Positions 18,348-31,571 of a stretch of 64,000 nt of DNA are shown in pieces (position 1 is the stretch's first letter; the number at the start of each line of letters is the position of its first letter). The notes under the pieces were generated by a model. It was not told where the DNA came from. It did no database searches and worked only from the letters and a program-made list of their open reading frames with translations. A program made the translations under genes and the position numbers. This DNA comes from Amoebidium appalachense. Lineage: Eukaryota > Ichthyosporea. The stretch covers positions 21,018,001 to 21,082,000 of the forward strand of contig CAVNZM010000001.1 of NCBI GenBank assembly GCA_963693365.1, given 5' to 3'.

Positions 18348-19301
18348 ATGACTACGGCACACAGACCCACGTGGGCACCCGCCAAGGGCGGTGGAACCGC
18401 ACGTGACCTGGGGCGCACACAGCAGTTCAGCAGCAGAGACCTGCCGGGGCACATGAACCTCAAGCTCAGGTGTGTGGTGGACGTCTATGCACACTACGCA
18501 TCCACACATACCTGCACCCACAAGCACGCAGGCACGCACGCGTACACACACCTGCAGCCATTCACGTACACATGCACGCATAAACCACACTGTACGCGTT
18601 CCCACGCACAGATTTCACACACGTATACTCGCGCGCACGCACACACTGTCACGCAAACATACACACCGACACACACACACTTGCACATGGAAAGAAAAAT
18701 CCTTGCTTTAGACAAACTCCCACTCGCTGCAGAGTTACGAACAGACAGGTGCGTGGACATATACACCACACACACTCACAGCCATATATACACACAGGAA
18801 CACACTGCTGCTCCCGAGTTCATGCAATCACACGCACACGCGAAAGGAACACGCACAGGCTTAACGCACATATACGTGCCTGTGATTGAGGCAGGCACAC
18901 AGACTTGCACACACGCACAGCTACACACCAAGTCCACTGCAGTACGCGTGAGTCCATGCTCCCACACGCTCCAGTTTACACACACGAAACCATAGGCACC
19001 CCTAGTACTCTGAGCCATAACACATTCTTGCTGACGGGTATGCACACCCAGACCCAAAGATGCGAGCACCCATTATAAAAGCATATAGTTTCAAAGGATG
19101 GCCAGCTGCCAGTTAACCTCTCTGGTGTTCTGCTCACTTTCCATTTTACGGTCCTGCTCTGTGCTGCTCAATCCCACAACCTGTGCTGTGTCTGACATGG
19201 TGCACAGGCAAGCCGAGGAGGAGCCCGAGACACGTGACCTGAAGGCAGAGCTCAGGCGCAAGGAGGAGGAGGCCCGCAGCAAGAGGCGCCGCCACCACGG
19301 T

Positions 19302-19332
<31 letters not shown>

Positions 19333-19869
19333 GGGAGGGGGAGGGGAGAGGGGGCAGTGGGTGAGGTGTTGGTGGGGGGTGGGATGAGTGGGTGGATGTG
19401 GTGCGTTTTGTCTCTTCCTTTTCTTTCTTTCCCTCTTTCTTTCTCTCTTTTCTTTTTTTCTTTTTTTTCTTTTTTCTTTTCTATGGGGGGGGGGGGGGGG
19501 GGGGGGAGGGGGGGGGGGGGGGGGGGCTAGGATGGGAAGGTATGTGTTGGTGAAGGGTTGGGCCATGTGGGCGGCTGGGCATGGATAGGTGCATGGGTGA
19601 GTGGGTGGATGGGTTTGTGGGGATGGTTGACTGGAGGGGTATAAGAAGGCATTGGTGTGGGGGGGGCGGGGGGGGTGAGTGTGCCTGTGTTTTGCTGTTT
19701 CTTTCGTCCTTTCCCCCTCCCCTCCCTCCCCCCCCATTTTTTTCTTCTTTCAGGTCTTTCTGGTTGTCAATTGGGCTGACTGACACTTGCTGAATTCAGA
19801 ACCCGAGGAGGAGGAGGAGGAGGACACAAAGGCCCCCCGTCTGCTGGATGCAGAGACAGGTGTGTGTGT

Positions 19870-19925
<56 letters not shown>

Positions 19926-20860
19926 AAATATGTACGTGCATAAGGTTACGAGTGTGGGTGTGGGTGGCTGGCATGCAGCCGGATGTGTTGCATGCATGCC
20001 CGGTGTGTGTTTCGTGGTAGCGGTTATGGTTGTGATGGTGTGTGACTCATGCGTGTGGGTAAAGGTGTGTGTATAGGTGTGTGTATTGCACGTTCGTGTT
20101 AGATGTCTTCCCCTTCTTTTTTTGTTCATCTCACCAGGGGGGGGGGGGGGGGAGGGGGGGGAGGGGGGGGGGGGGGGAGGTGAGAAAGAGAGGGGGGGGG
20201 AGGGGGGGGGGGTCTGGCTTTTTTCAGGGGGGCTTTTTCCAATCCTTGTGCTCGGTTTCCTTTGGGCGGCCATGGAAAAAGAGGGGGGGAGGGAGGGGAC
20301 GGAACACGGGGGAGGTAGCAGCTAACGGGATGGTTTTCAGCGGCATTGGATGCAGACGATGCAGACCAGAACGATGATGACGATGACGACAGGTGGGTGC
20401 GCACCAGATATGGATATGAGCCATACTTGGATGTATGGATATGTGGATATATATGCACCATACATGGATATGTGGATATGCACCATATGTGGATATGCAC
20501 CATATGTGGATATGCACCATACATGGATATATGGATATGCACCATATGTGGACATGCACCATACATGGATATGCACCATATGCGGACATGCACCATAATG
20601 TGAACATGCACCATATGTGGGTATGCATGCATGTACACACTAGATGTGGATATGTGGATATGTGTATATTCACCATATGTGGATATGCATGCAGTACACA
20701 CCAGATGAAGATGTTGTTATGCATGCAGTACACACCAGATGAAGATGTTGTTATGCATGCAGTACACACCAGATGTGGATGTTGTGCATGCAGTGGGCAC
20801 ACACATGGGTGGAAATGATCTGTGTATGGGATTAGTGGATGAGAGGCCGGGGGGGGGGGG

Positions 20861-20929
<69 letters not shown>

Positions 20930-21438
20930 CGAGAGAGGTGTGTGTGTGTGTGTGTGTATGTGTGTGTGTGTGTGTGTGTGTGAGCGTGGATATGTGTGTG
21001 TGTGTGTGTGTGTGTTTGGGGGGGAGGGGAGGGGAGGGGAGGGGGTATTGTGTGTTAGACAAACTCCTACATGCATGCACACGTCATGGCACCCACACTA
21101 CGTCTTGTGTATGAGCTGACACATGCCTATGCTTAAAAACAATGGTGGGTGTGTGTTGGTGGCACACACTGCATTTGGCACTCGCATGCAATTAAGACAG
21201 GGCCACGTGTGTTGCCTGGGCACATGCACTGACCATCATCCATGTGCTTGTTGCTTAATTTAGAACATACGGCACGAACCAATGAATATTCCAGTATGGT
21301 CACGTGCATGCCCTGTTCTGATTGGTGGGTGCAGTGATGATAGCGATGAGGACGACACGGCCGAGCTTCTAGCCGAGCTGGAACGAATCAAAAAGGAGAG
21401 GGCACTGGAGCAGGCCAGAAAGGTGCGTCTGTGTGTGT

Positions 21439-21470
<32 letters not shown>

Positions 21471-21962
21471 GGGAGGGAAGGTAGGGAGGAAGGCAGATGC
21501 CTGGTGTTGGACAGGGGTTGGTTGTTGTGTGCCGTGTGGCCGCTAATGATTCTGCTACGTGTGGCCGCTAATGATTCTGCTACGTGTGGCCGCTAATGAT
21601 TCTGCTACGTGTGCATGTGCAGTGGTGCCTTGCTGTGTGGCAGGACTGTAATGCAAAGGGCACGTGGGCATGGGGGGCAGGCACACTGCATGCACGGGTA
21701 CGCACACACCCTGCCTGGTGCCCCGTTCTTATGACCCTGGCTGTGGCTGTGTACACTTGTGTGCTTCGGCCCGTGTGCAGGTTCAAACCCCTACCCCCCC
21801 TGACTGCGTGTCTGCAGGAGGCAGAGGAGGCACAGGCACAGGAGTTGATCCGCACAGAGAATCTGCTGCAGGGCAACCCACTGCTGCACCAGGCAGGAGA
21901 CTTCACTATCAAGAAGAGGTGTGTGCTTTTTTTTTTTTTCTTTTGGGGGGGCCTTCCCCCCC

Positions 21963-21993
<31 letters not shown>

Positions 21994-23330
21994 AAAAAAA
22001 AAAAATAAAAAATAAAAATAAAATAAAATAAAAAATAAAGGAAAGACAAAAAGAGAGAAGAAAAAAAGGGGGAGATTTACGTTCTGGCTTTTCCTCCTGT
22101 GGGCTGGGAATGTAACTGGGGTTGGTGACTCCCCCCCCCCCCCCCAAAACCCCCCCTCCCCCCCCCCCCCCTTTTTTTTTGGGGGGGGGGGGGAGGAGGG
22201 GGAGGGGGGGTCCATTGTGTTTGAATGTTTCTGTCCACTTTCCTGAGCAAGGAAACAAGAAACATTGTTATGGATGTGTGTGCTGATATGCACTATATAT
22301 ATGTGGGATGATATTCCTTGCTGATATGCACTATTTATAGGTGGAATGATATTCCTTGCTGATATGCACTATATATAGGTGGGATGATATTCCTTGCTGA
22401 TATGCACTATTTATAGGTGGGAAGATATTCCTTGCTGATATCCACTATTTATAGGTGGGATGATGTTCCTTGCTGATATGCACTATTTATAGGTGGGATG
22501 ATGTTCCTTGCTGATATGCAGTATTTATAGGTGGGATGATGTTCCTTGCTGATATGCACTATTTATATGTGGGATGATATTCCTTGCTGATATGCACTAG
22601 TGATATGTGGGATGATGTTCCTTGCTGATATGCACTATTTATAGGTGGAATGATATTCCTTGCTGATATGCACTATTTATAGGTGGGGTGATGTTCCTTG
22701 CTGATATTCACTATTTATAGGTGGGATGATATACCTTGCTGATGTGCTATTTATATGTGGGATGATATACCTTGCTGATGTGCTATTTATAGGTGGGATG
22801 ATGACGTGGTGTTCAAAAACTGTGCAAGGGGGGTGCCGGACAAGAAGACACCCAGCTACGTTAACGACACAATCCGCAGCGAGTTCCACAGAAAATTCAT
22901 GAAGAAGTCCGTGAAACAATCACACACACATGCACACACAGACATGCATACATGTGCACACAGACATGCATACATGTGCACACAGCATGCATACATGCAC
23001 ACCCAGACATGCATACATGTGCACACAGGCATGCATACATGCACACACAGACATGCATACATGCCCACACAGACATATGCACATGTACACACACACATGC
23101 GCACACGTGGACACAAACATATGCACAGCGCACACAGACATGCGCACGTGCGCCCACAGACATATGTACACATGCACACAGACACATTCACACATGTACA
23201 CACAAACATGCACACATGTACACACAGATATATGCACACACACACACACACATGCACACATGTACACACAGATACATGCACACACACACACACACACACA
23301 CACCTATGCACACATGTACACACAGAGATA

Positions 23331-23361
<31 letters not shown>

Positions 23362-23430
23362 GCACATATCTACACACAGAGATATGCACACACACACACA
23401 CACATATGCACACATGTACACACAGAGATA

Positions 23431-23461
<31 letters not shown>

Positions 23462-23760
23462 GCACACATGTACACACAGATATATGCTCACATACACACA
23501 CACACACACATATGCACACATGTACACACAGAGATATGCACACATACACACACACATGCACATGTGCGCACACACCCATGCACACATACACCCCACTCCA
23601 TATGAGCACATGTATCTACGTGCAACCACACCCACAACCACAGGCAATGTCAGGCATGTTTGCACATGCATGTGCATGTGCCACCCACGTACCTCCATCC
23701 ATGCCCCTCATCCCAATGAGCGTACCTTTTTTTTTGTATGCCTATTGCCTTTTGTTTGCT

Positions 23761-23801
<41 letters not shown>

Positions 23802-23901
23802 TTCTGTCTGAGGACATGCTCTGCCTATTGTGCATAGCTGTGTGCTTTGAGCTCTGCAATGTGTTGTCTGTTGTGCAAGTGTGCTTGTACCTTTTGGCGC
23901 A

Positions 23902-23967
<66 letters not shown>

Positions 23968-24252
23968 ACCACCACACCAACAACAACAACAACAACAAAA
24001 AAAAGAAAGAAAGAAATAAAGAAAAGAAAGAAAGAAAAAAAAAGAAAAAGAAAAAAGAAGCCCTCCTCACATTTTCGTTTGTGTCTTGTGATGCCTTGCC
24101 TCATCCATCTTCAGGGCACACACCCACTCTTCCTCTCTGCATAGACTGTTTGTGTGTGGCGAGGGACTGATAAGCACGAGTTGTTCAATGACATATCTGA
24201 CCTCCCTCCTCGTACACACACGCAACACACACACTCCCTCTCTCACTCACGT

Positions 24253-24331
<79 letters not shown>

Positions 24332-24343
24332 TACGTGCAATGA
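18348..24343 (+). CDS. CWC15: CWC15 spliceosome component (8 exons)
   Basis: Exons 18348-18469, 19208-19299, 19800-19859, 20341-20392, 21335-21422, 21818-21918, 22793-22906 and 24331-24343 join in agreeing phases to 213 aa (human 229). The start [15 protein letters not shown] and the SSRDLP motif match the family N-terminus. The middle is acidic ([26 protein letters not shown]), followed by [19 protein letters not shown]. The C-terminus has the invariant block [14 protein letters not shown] and [17 protein letters not shown]15 belongs to the Prp19/NTC-associated complex that activates the spliceosome. The last exon is inferred: a donor at 22907 (gtccgt) and a 13-nt terminal exon after a long (CA)n acceptor restore the family ending (K-F-M-K-K-Y-V-Q-stop). 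Reading through instead gives a spurious His/Thr-rich tail. Confidence 0.93.
19866..20220. repeat. G-run rich intron 3 of CWC15
   Basis: (GT)n at the donor passes straight into a roughly 40-nt G-run (to about 19923). A second block of broken G-runs occupies about 20140-20213, near the acceptor. Confidence 0.9.
20405..20800. repeat. ATATGGATATGCACC minisatellite in CWC15 intron 4
   Basis: Roughly 17-34-bp units built from ATGTGGATATGCACCATA, with variants, run from about 20410 to 20690. Three copies of a roughly 38-bp unit containing GCAGTACACACCAGAT follow. Confidence 0.8.
20862..21045. repeat. (GA)n then (GT)n microsatellite
   Basis: About 37 GA units (20863-20937) are followed by GT-rich sequence and a G-rich block, within CWC15 intron 4. 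Confidence 0.9.
22262..22800. repeat. Tandem array copying the CWC15 exon-7 splice acceptor
   Basis: About 14 copies of a roughly 38-bp unit run directly into exon 7. The consensus contains TGCACTATTTATAGGTGGGATGAT. The final copy supplies the real junction, TTTATAG|GTGGGATGATGAC, so most upstream units carry a perfect copy of the acceptor plus the first 10 exonic bases. Variation is mostly ATATTCC versus ATGTTCC and ATAG versus ATATG. Confidence 0.93.
22920..23620. repeat. Compound CA / ACATGCACACA minisatellite, CWC15 intron 7
   Basis: Repeats of ACATGCATACATGTGCACACAG, then (CA)n blocks separated by GCACACATGTACACACAGA. It is open in several frames on both strands only because the unit lacks stop codons. 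Confidence 0.9.
23762..24060. repeat. C-runs, CA repeat and A-rich tract
   Basis: C-runs of about 38 nt (23762-23799) and 33 nt (23904-23936), a (CA)n tract and an AAAGAAAG-rich stretch, all within CWC15 intron 7. Confidence 0.9.
24255..24329. repeat. (CA)n ending in the CWC15 3' splice site
   Basis: About 37 CA units. The last CAG is the proposed acceptor of the 13-nt terminal exon. Confidence 0.9.
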
Positions 24344-24452
24344 TGACGTATACGCGCATTGTCAGTTGATCCGCAGCGATTATGAATGTGAATGACGGCA
24401 CCCTAGGGGGTGTGGTGGTGAGAGGGGATGTGTGACGGCGAGGCTGCAGGGG

Positions 24453-24489
<37 letters not shown>

Positions 24490-24955
24490 GCGTGTGTGTG
24501 TGTGTGTGTGTGGGGGGGGGGGGGGGGCAGGTGTGTGTGTGTGTGCGTGTGTGTGTGTGTGGGGGGGGGGGGCAGACTGAAACCTCTGGGCCATACGCCC
24601 GTAAGAGTGCCTGGGGCACGGTGCAGTGGAGAGTGCAGGAAAGGGTAAATGAAAGGGCACCCTGCTGCCTGCAACAGTAAAGGCCTCAGGCCAGCCAATT
24701 GATTATTAGCAGTGTGTGTGCACGGTCTGGCGTACTTATGGGTCCTGGGGGTGCGGATGCATGTCCCAGCCCAGGAGGGAGGGAGGGTGCCCTGAGAAGA
24801 ATGGACATGGGGTGATGATTTCGAACCCTGACGCTGACTGATGTGAGTGCAGCTTGTAACAAGCTGCTGCCTGAAAACTTTGCTTGATCACATACCACCA
24901 CATGAAGGGTCACGTGGGCTGCTTGGTGCCCCTTTGTTTTTGTTTTATCAGTAGT
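24344..24955. other. Intergenic between CWC15 and the acetyltransferase
   Basis: No gene is seen. A roughly 38-nt G-run (24451-24488) is followed by GT and G-run blocks to about 24572, then unique sequence. The last 100 bp before 24956 presumably contain the acetyltransferase promoter. Confidence 0.35.
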
Positions 24956-26482
24956 ATGGCGTGGCTGCTGCTGCCGGCCAGCACTGAACGGCTGCGGCTG
25001 CGGCGGCTGACCGACAGTGACCTGCCCCCTTTTGTGGGCTACCGTAGCTGCAGGGAGGTGGCCAGGCTACAGAGCTGGACGGAAGACTTCGGCCTGGAAC
25101 AGGCACAGGCCCTGCTCAGGTCACAGGACAGCAACAGCTGGGGCCAGCCTGACACGTATGTGGCCTTTGGCTTCCTCGTGCTGTGTGTTTGTGTGTGGGG
25201 GGGTGGGTGGGTGGGTGGGTGGGGGGAGGGGGGGGGGGAGGGGGGGGGGGAGGGAACCAGGCACCTTATTCTGCAGGTTCAGATCCCGTCCCCTTCTGGT
25301 CGTTTCCTCCCGCGAGGCTCGACCTTCCATTTATAGTGTTTTCATTCTACTTCCCGTTTATTCCCTCACAAGCACCCGCTCTTCGATTACTATTTGCTGC
25401 ATTCTTTCCGACCCCGATACAAATTTGACAACACCCACAACTCTTCCTGACCTGATATATCGATATTTTCCCCTTTCCGTTCTTTCCTTCCATCCCACGC
25501 CCTCCCGCGTTCCTTTTGCTTCACTTGACCTCTTTGTCCCCATATTGCCTTCCCCTCCTTCCGCATCCCCCCTTCCCCTCACATGTAGTTGTAGGTGTTG
25601 ATTCCCCCCCCCCTCCCCCCACCAATTCCTGATTGTACTCCCCGAACTCAGCCTCCCCCCCTCCTCCTCCCCCTCCCCCCTCTCTCCCCCTCGATCCGCC
25701 CCCTCCTCCTCCCCCCCCCCCCCCCCCCCCCCCCCCCCTTTCCACTAAATACACCCACACAATCACCTTCCTCTTCTGCGCACCACGACACGCCTGCCGT
25801 TAAAGTCTTGGTTTGGATGGTCGACCCCCATACTTCTGTGTATTAACCAAACAGAGTGCTAATGTGCGGGTCACTGAAGGTTCCTGGTGGATGACCTCAT
25901 GCATCCCTCCTTTCATGTTACACTAGTGCCCACAAGCGCCCGTGCACAGATGCGTGCCCACATGGAGAAAACCGTCACCCACTTGCTAACACACACAAGT
26001 ACATAGCCACACATGGATACCCCTACCTGCACACAAGTGCACATGCTATTAGAGAGACAAAGAGAAACAGACATGGCAGGCAGGCAGCTGGCCAGGCGCA
26101 CACAGGAGCTCACAGGCCAACCCCCAGGTGGTACCAGACGGCCATAGCCGACAAGACAACAGACACCCTCCTAGGCGATATAGCCCTCCACTTCCCCCCT
26201 GCTGGCTCCCGTGTGCTTGAGGTTGGGTTCACTGTGGCCCCAGAGCACCAGGGTAAGGGCTATGCCTCTGAGGCCCTGCGGTGTGTGCTGACTGCAGCAG
26301 CAGAGGGTGGGGAGGTTGAAAAGGTGGTGGCATACACGGACGTGAGGAACACAGCAGCTAGAAGGCTGCTGGAGAGGGTTGGGTTTGTGCAGGAGGGTGA
26401 GCCCAGTGAGGCTACGTTCAAGGGGGAGGTGTGTTTGGAGGTGTGCTACGTCTATGTGGTTGGGTCCTGTCCAAGGGGCTAA
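24956..26482 (+). CDS. GNAT-family N-acetyltransferase (2 exons)
   Basis: Exons 24956-25155 and 26128-26482 join in phase 2 to 184 aa. The N-terminus TERLRLRRLTDSDLPPF is the opening strand/helix of the RimJ/RimL-type (Acetyltransf_3) family. Exon 2 holds the acetyl-CoA-binding motif A, VAPEHQGKGYASEAL (Q-x-x-G-x-G/A), then NTAARRLLERVGFVQEGE (motif B, the N-x-x-A-R helix). These small cytosolic enzymes acetylate protein N-termini or small amines; the substrate is not predictable. The 972-bp intron has GT and G-rich repeats in its first quarter and a C-run in its middle. A prokaryote-like family with one intron is compatible with old transfer, but that is inference. It is convergent with the ARM-like gene. 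Confidence 0.9.
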
Positions 26483-27216
26483 CATGGTTAACCGGTTCTC
26501 ATAGTCCTAATATTAGATCTCGTGTAGAGGGATGTTTTTCCCATATATAGCTGAGGCTTTGTACCAGAAGCATGCGTGTGTGTCTTAATCAAACCTTCAG
26601 AAGTAAGCCGTGTTTGCACAGAATTTAGCCTGTATGAATGCATCATGACATCGTGCTTGTGTTTGTGTGTGTAAGGGGCATGAAACACGTGTTAGTGTGC
26701 ACATGCACCTCCGTGCACTTAAGGGAACGTTTGTGGCGCTTGTTTATCAGCATGCGCCATCTAGACTTCGGGCATCAGTGGAACACTGTGTTGGGCTCCT
26801 CATAGACATTACTACTTTAGTGCACTATTTACCAGCTGTAGTATGAGACTCAGCACCAAGTATGTATGTGGACACCTAAAATACACTGCGCAGGAAGTGA
26901 AAAATAAAGTGACGCCTTCAAGTATATATGTATGTGTTGCGTATGTCCAGAGGTGCAGGCTCAGAACGTGTACGTACTGCAGTAAAGCACAAGACTCCCC
27001 CATACGTGGCACAGCCAACTCTTGGGGATCCAGCGCTTATGTATATATCAACAAGTTCAACTGCACACAGCCACACACACACACACACGTGCACAGGCAA
27101 AATCCACTGCTGCTGCTGGGTGCCCAGTTGCTTGGCTGTTGAACCATTCCCAGCCGGCTAACTTCGACCCAGCAGCCACTGAAACAATACGAGTATTGGC
27201 CTTGACAGGTCACAGA
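26483..27216. other. Convergent intergenic region
   Basis: 3' flanks of the acetyltransferase and ARM-like genes. Mostly unique sequence without long microsatellites, with a short (CA) tract near 27073. No gene seen. Confidence 0.35.
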
Positions 27217-29377
27217 CTACGCGTGCAGGTGCTGGAAGTAGTATGTGAGGCCCAGCATGACTGCCCCCACGGCCATGGTGGCCAGTGCCATGGGGTCCTG
27301 CCCCCTGTGGGGACTCTCCTTGACCACCCACTGCACCTCCCCCGCCTCCTTCTCCTTCTTACGCTGGCGCACCTCCCCACCCTCGCCCCCTGCCGCCGCC
27401 TTTTTCTTCTTTGCTGGCTTGGGCCCCTCTGGCTCTGGCACCGCAAACTCGATCTGTGCCCCATCGTCAGCCAAGTGCTTGCGAAAAGAATGCAAACCAT
27501 CCAAAGAATCCTCCGACTCGTGCACACTCTAAGCATCAACTTCATCACCATAGGTAGTGAGACATGTTTGTCTCCAATGCCGTCTCTATATCCAAACCCC
27601 CCCCCCCCCCTCCCCCCCCCCCCAAACCCCTTCTCCCCAAACAAAACTCCAACCTCCACGTATCCAACACACACCCTCTCAACCCACCAGCAAGGCAATT
27701 GGCATGTACACACTAGCTAAATCAAATTAAAGCTGACACACGGGCGTCAAATGCACACGGGCACACGAGCAGGCGGCACGAACAACCACCCATATAAAGA
27801 CACACGCGCAAGCGTACACAGGCAGCAAAGCCATGCCCCTGGTAGCAGTAAGGCCCCTCACGCATGCACACGTTTACACACATGTACGGGCATGGATCCG
27901 ATCACCTCCAAACCATGTAACAAAGAAATCAAAAAAGGCACACCCGCAGACACTAGCGCACATGCCACCACATGCACACACAAGCACCCACCTCGCCATG
28001 GCTGTGGCCGCACGAGCCGCCACCGTCATGACTATGGCCGTGGTCATCCCCACCGTGGCTATGCCCATGGTCCTCCCCGTCATGGCTGTGTCCATGGTCA
28101 TCGCCATCGTGGCTGTGGCCGTGGTCGTTGTCGTCCTGGAAGTGGCCTGTGCACGGCACCCCGTTGTGGCTGTGGCTGTGCCCCCCGGCCTCCTCCTCCG
28201 TCTGTATGGTTGCATATGTGAGACACAGACATACCCAACTAGAATGCAGGCCCACAGGCTTGCACCCGTGTCCAGAGGGTGGGGCTAGAAATAACACCCC
28301 CACAACCACACACACGACCAAATCCAACCGTACCTGGCCTGATAAACAAGAAGACACCAGCCTCTACCTGGGTGTCTGTTTGGGGCAACGACACTGCACG
28401 TTGCTAAACATAGATTGTCTACTTGTTGCCAAGCACATCTGCACAGGCTTGCACCTAAACACAACCATGCTCACCTGGACCTGTATGTCCGTATTCTCCT
28501 GCATGATCTGCTGCACGTTGCTGTCAGCCTCTAGCGCGGCCACGGCAGGCACACTGAGCTGGCTGCCGACCTTGATCAACACCACAACCACCACGGCCAG
28601 GGGCTTGCGCACCTCCTCCTGCACCTGGAAGTACGCAGTAGTGGCTGCCTGCACTAGGCCCCCCTGTGTGTGCATGCGTGTGAGTGTGTGATAGCGTGGG
28701 TGTTAGGCGTGCGGTGTGCGGGTGCATAGGGGGGTGTGAAGGGAGGAGGTAGGGTGTATGGTTGTGTGTGCACGTGCAAGTGCAGCTGCGATTGTGTGGG
28801 TGTATGGTTGTGCGTGTTTGTGTGTGCCTGTGGGTGGGTTGAGATATGTGGGTGCTGGGACGTTAAGGTTGGTTAGAGTGATAGTGATCAAACCTTATGA
28901 TGCTGGAGACAAGTAGAACAACAGCTAGAACAACATGTAGAGCAACAAGTAGAGCAACAAGCACAGAAACAAGTAGAGCAACATGTGAGCAACAAGTAGT
29001 GTGCATGATGTGTGTAGAGTGGGGTGCATGGTGGCCAGAGCAAGCTACTGAAGACCAACACACACATTTGACGGACAGCACAGAACTGCCTTAAAAACCC
29101 CAGCCAAGGGTTGCCCCTTGTTACAACCCTGCACATGCACACAGCACCAACGGACAGCATACCTCGATGAAAGCAGTGCCGATGGTGGGGGGAGACACGG
29201 ACATGCGGACCAGCAGCATGCACAGTGGGCCCAGGATTGTGAGGGCAGCTGGGCCGTGGCTGCTAGACCTTGCGTGTTTGCTTATCCAGGCCATCAGGGA
29301 GACGGCCCACTTGCAGTCCACTAGCTTGGCTATCTCCTCGATCACACCGTTGACGTTGGACACCCACAGACCAAACG

Positions 29378-29438
<61 letters not shown>

Positions 29439-29808
29439 GATGGGGGAGGGGGGAGAAGAGGAGGAGGAGGGGGGGGGGGGGGGGGGGGGATGATGAATCA
29501 GAATGAGTGATAAGAGTACGAAGTACACCTCTTTTTTTTTCCCCCTTTTTGGAGGGGGGGGGGGTTGAGATGGTGTTCAGATACTGTGCAAGCCCAGATC
29601 AGGTGTTTGAGAAGGGGGCTTAATGACGTGTAATGTACAACGTGCAAATGCAGCTAATAGCAGGATGAAGATATGTGCAAAGAACACATAATGAATTTGC
29701 AAACAAGTAGAGCCCATCCTCCAAGGAAGCCAAGCCACTTGCAGTGCCCGAGGTTCGATCTTTTCACGTCGGAAAGAGGAAGCCCATGCAATTTATAGTA
29801 ATCATTTT

Positions 29809-29846
<38 letters not shown>

Positions 29847-30250
29847 CAAAGAGAAGTGGGCATGCTGAGGGGAGAGGGGCGGGGAGGGGGGAGGGGGGAG
29901 GGGGGGGGGGGTTGAATGCGTCAAAAAGTACGAAGTACACAAGAACAAACGGATAACACGATGCAGAATGCAAGCCATACATGGGGGGGGGGGGGGGGGG
30001 GGGGGGGGGATGGGGGTGAAGGCACTGTGTGTGGCGAGCATTGAGCTCTTCCATGCATGTGTGGTGTCTGGATATGTTGTTGGGTGTTGTGCTGATCGTA
30101 GGCAATCGAGTGTGCTGCATGTCCGTGTGTCTCAGGGAAAAGATTGTGTGTCTCAGTGGGGGTGTTTGCATGTGTGTGCGTGGGAATGAGCTTGTGCGTG
30201 GATGTGTGCGAGTAAGATTGTGTGCCTGTTTAGGTGTGTGCCTGTGCCTG

Positions 30251-30282
<32 letters not shown>

Positions 30283-31530
30283 CCTATGTGTGTACCTGTG
30301 TGTTCGTGTGCATGCATGCAACAGTGCCTGCTGTGCCTGTGAGACCGGCTGGATGTCGGTGTGCCTCCACGTGTGCATCCATGTAAGTCTGCATGTGTGC
30401 ATGTGCGCTCATGCGTGTTCATGCATGCATGCCGCCAATGGCATATACCTGTGTGTGCATGTGTGTGAATGCATGTGCCAGTGTGTGGGGCCCTACCTCG
30501 ACCACATCAGCTATGACCCTAGCCCAGACGGCATAGTCCGTCTTCACGCTTGTGACCCTGCCCAATGGGAACATGATGCCGGCCTTGAGCATGGCCACGG
30601 CCGCCTGGGGGTTTGACCTTCCCAGCAGGGCCAGTGTGCGGTAGACCAGTGCAGATACCCTGTCATCGACCTTGGCCTCGTGCTCCATGACCTTGACCAG
30701 GTAGGCAAACAGTGGCGTCTGCAGCAGGATGATGCTGTGCGGCAGCTGCTGGAAGGGTGCCCCACACAGCGCCATGGCCAGGCGGCACACAGGCGCCAGT
30801 TTGTCGTGGTTCTGGTCCTGTGGCCTCTCCAATGCAGACACATCTACAAGAGACACAAAGGCTGCAAGGCCGGGGGCCTGCTGCTCCTTCAAGAATGCCT
30901 CGAGGAAGGAGGCCTGTGTGTATGGCTCGGGGTCGAACACGATGGTGCGCGACAGCACACGCGCCGCCTCGCTCTTGCCCTCCCCATCCCCGTGGCCTAT
31001 GAGGGCCAGGCACATGCTGATGACGTCATCGTGGGACCACTTCTGGCCGGCAGCAAACCCGGCCTCGGCCACTGCCCTGTCGTCAGCACCCATGCCCTTC
31101 AGCTCGTCGGCATACTCACTGGGCACTGGCCGTGGGCCCAGGCCGGCCGCAGGCAGCAGGTCCAGCTCCAGCCTGTCTGTGTCGTCGACCCCCCCACACA
31201 GGGCTCCAAAGGCCTTGGCTAGGGAGAGGCAGTCTGCTAGCTGGGCCTTAGAGGGAGTTCTGCCCCTTGAGGGCACAAACTTGCCCATGGTCTGGGCTGC
31301 TGCGGCCATGGCCCCGGCCTTAACAAGGGCAACCTTGAGGGCCGGAGACTGCACAAGGAGGGGTAGGGTGCGCAGCAGGAGGCAGCGGAACACAACACCG
31401 CCACTGCTGCCCTTCAGTGCACCTACAAGCGCATCACACACACCGGCCTGGAGAGGGGAGGGGGAGGGGGGGGGGGGGGAGGGGGGGGAGGGGTTAGGGA
31501 AGTGCTGGGGGCACAGCGTGTGGCATGTGG

Positions 31531-31571
<41 letters not shown>

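Noticed and set aside
22806-23837. 343-aa open frame continuing CWC15 into His/Thr repeats
   Set aside because: The conserved CWC15 C-terminus ends at 22906. The remainder is intronic CA minisatellite, open in several frames on both strands.
28364-28691. 187-aa plus-strand ORF opposite the ARM-like exons
   Set aside because: Antisense shadow of GC-rich coding exons. The minus strand has in-phase exons with proper splice sites.
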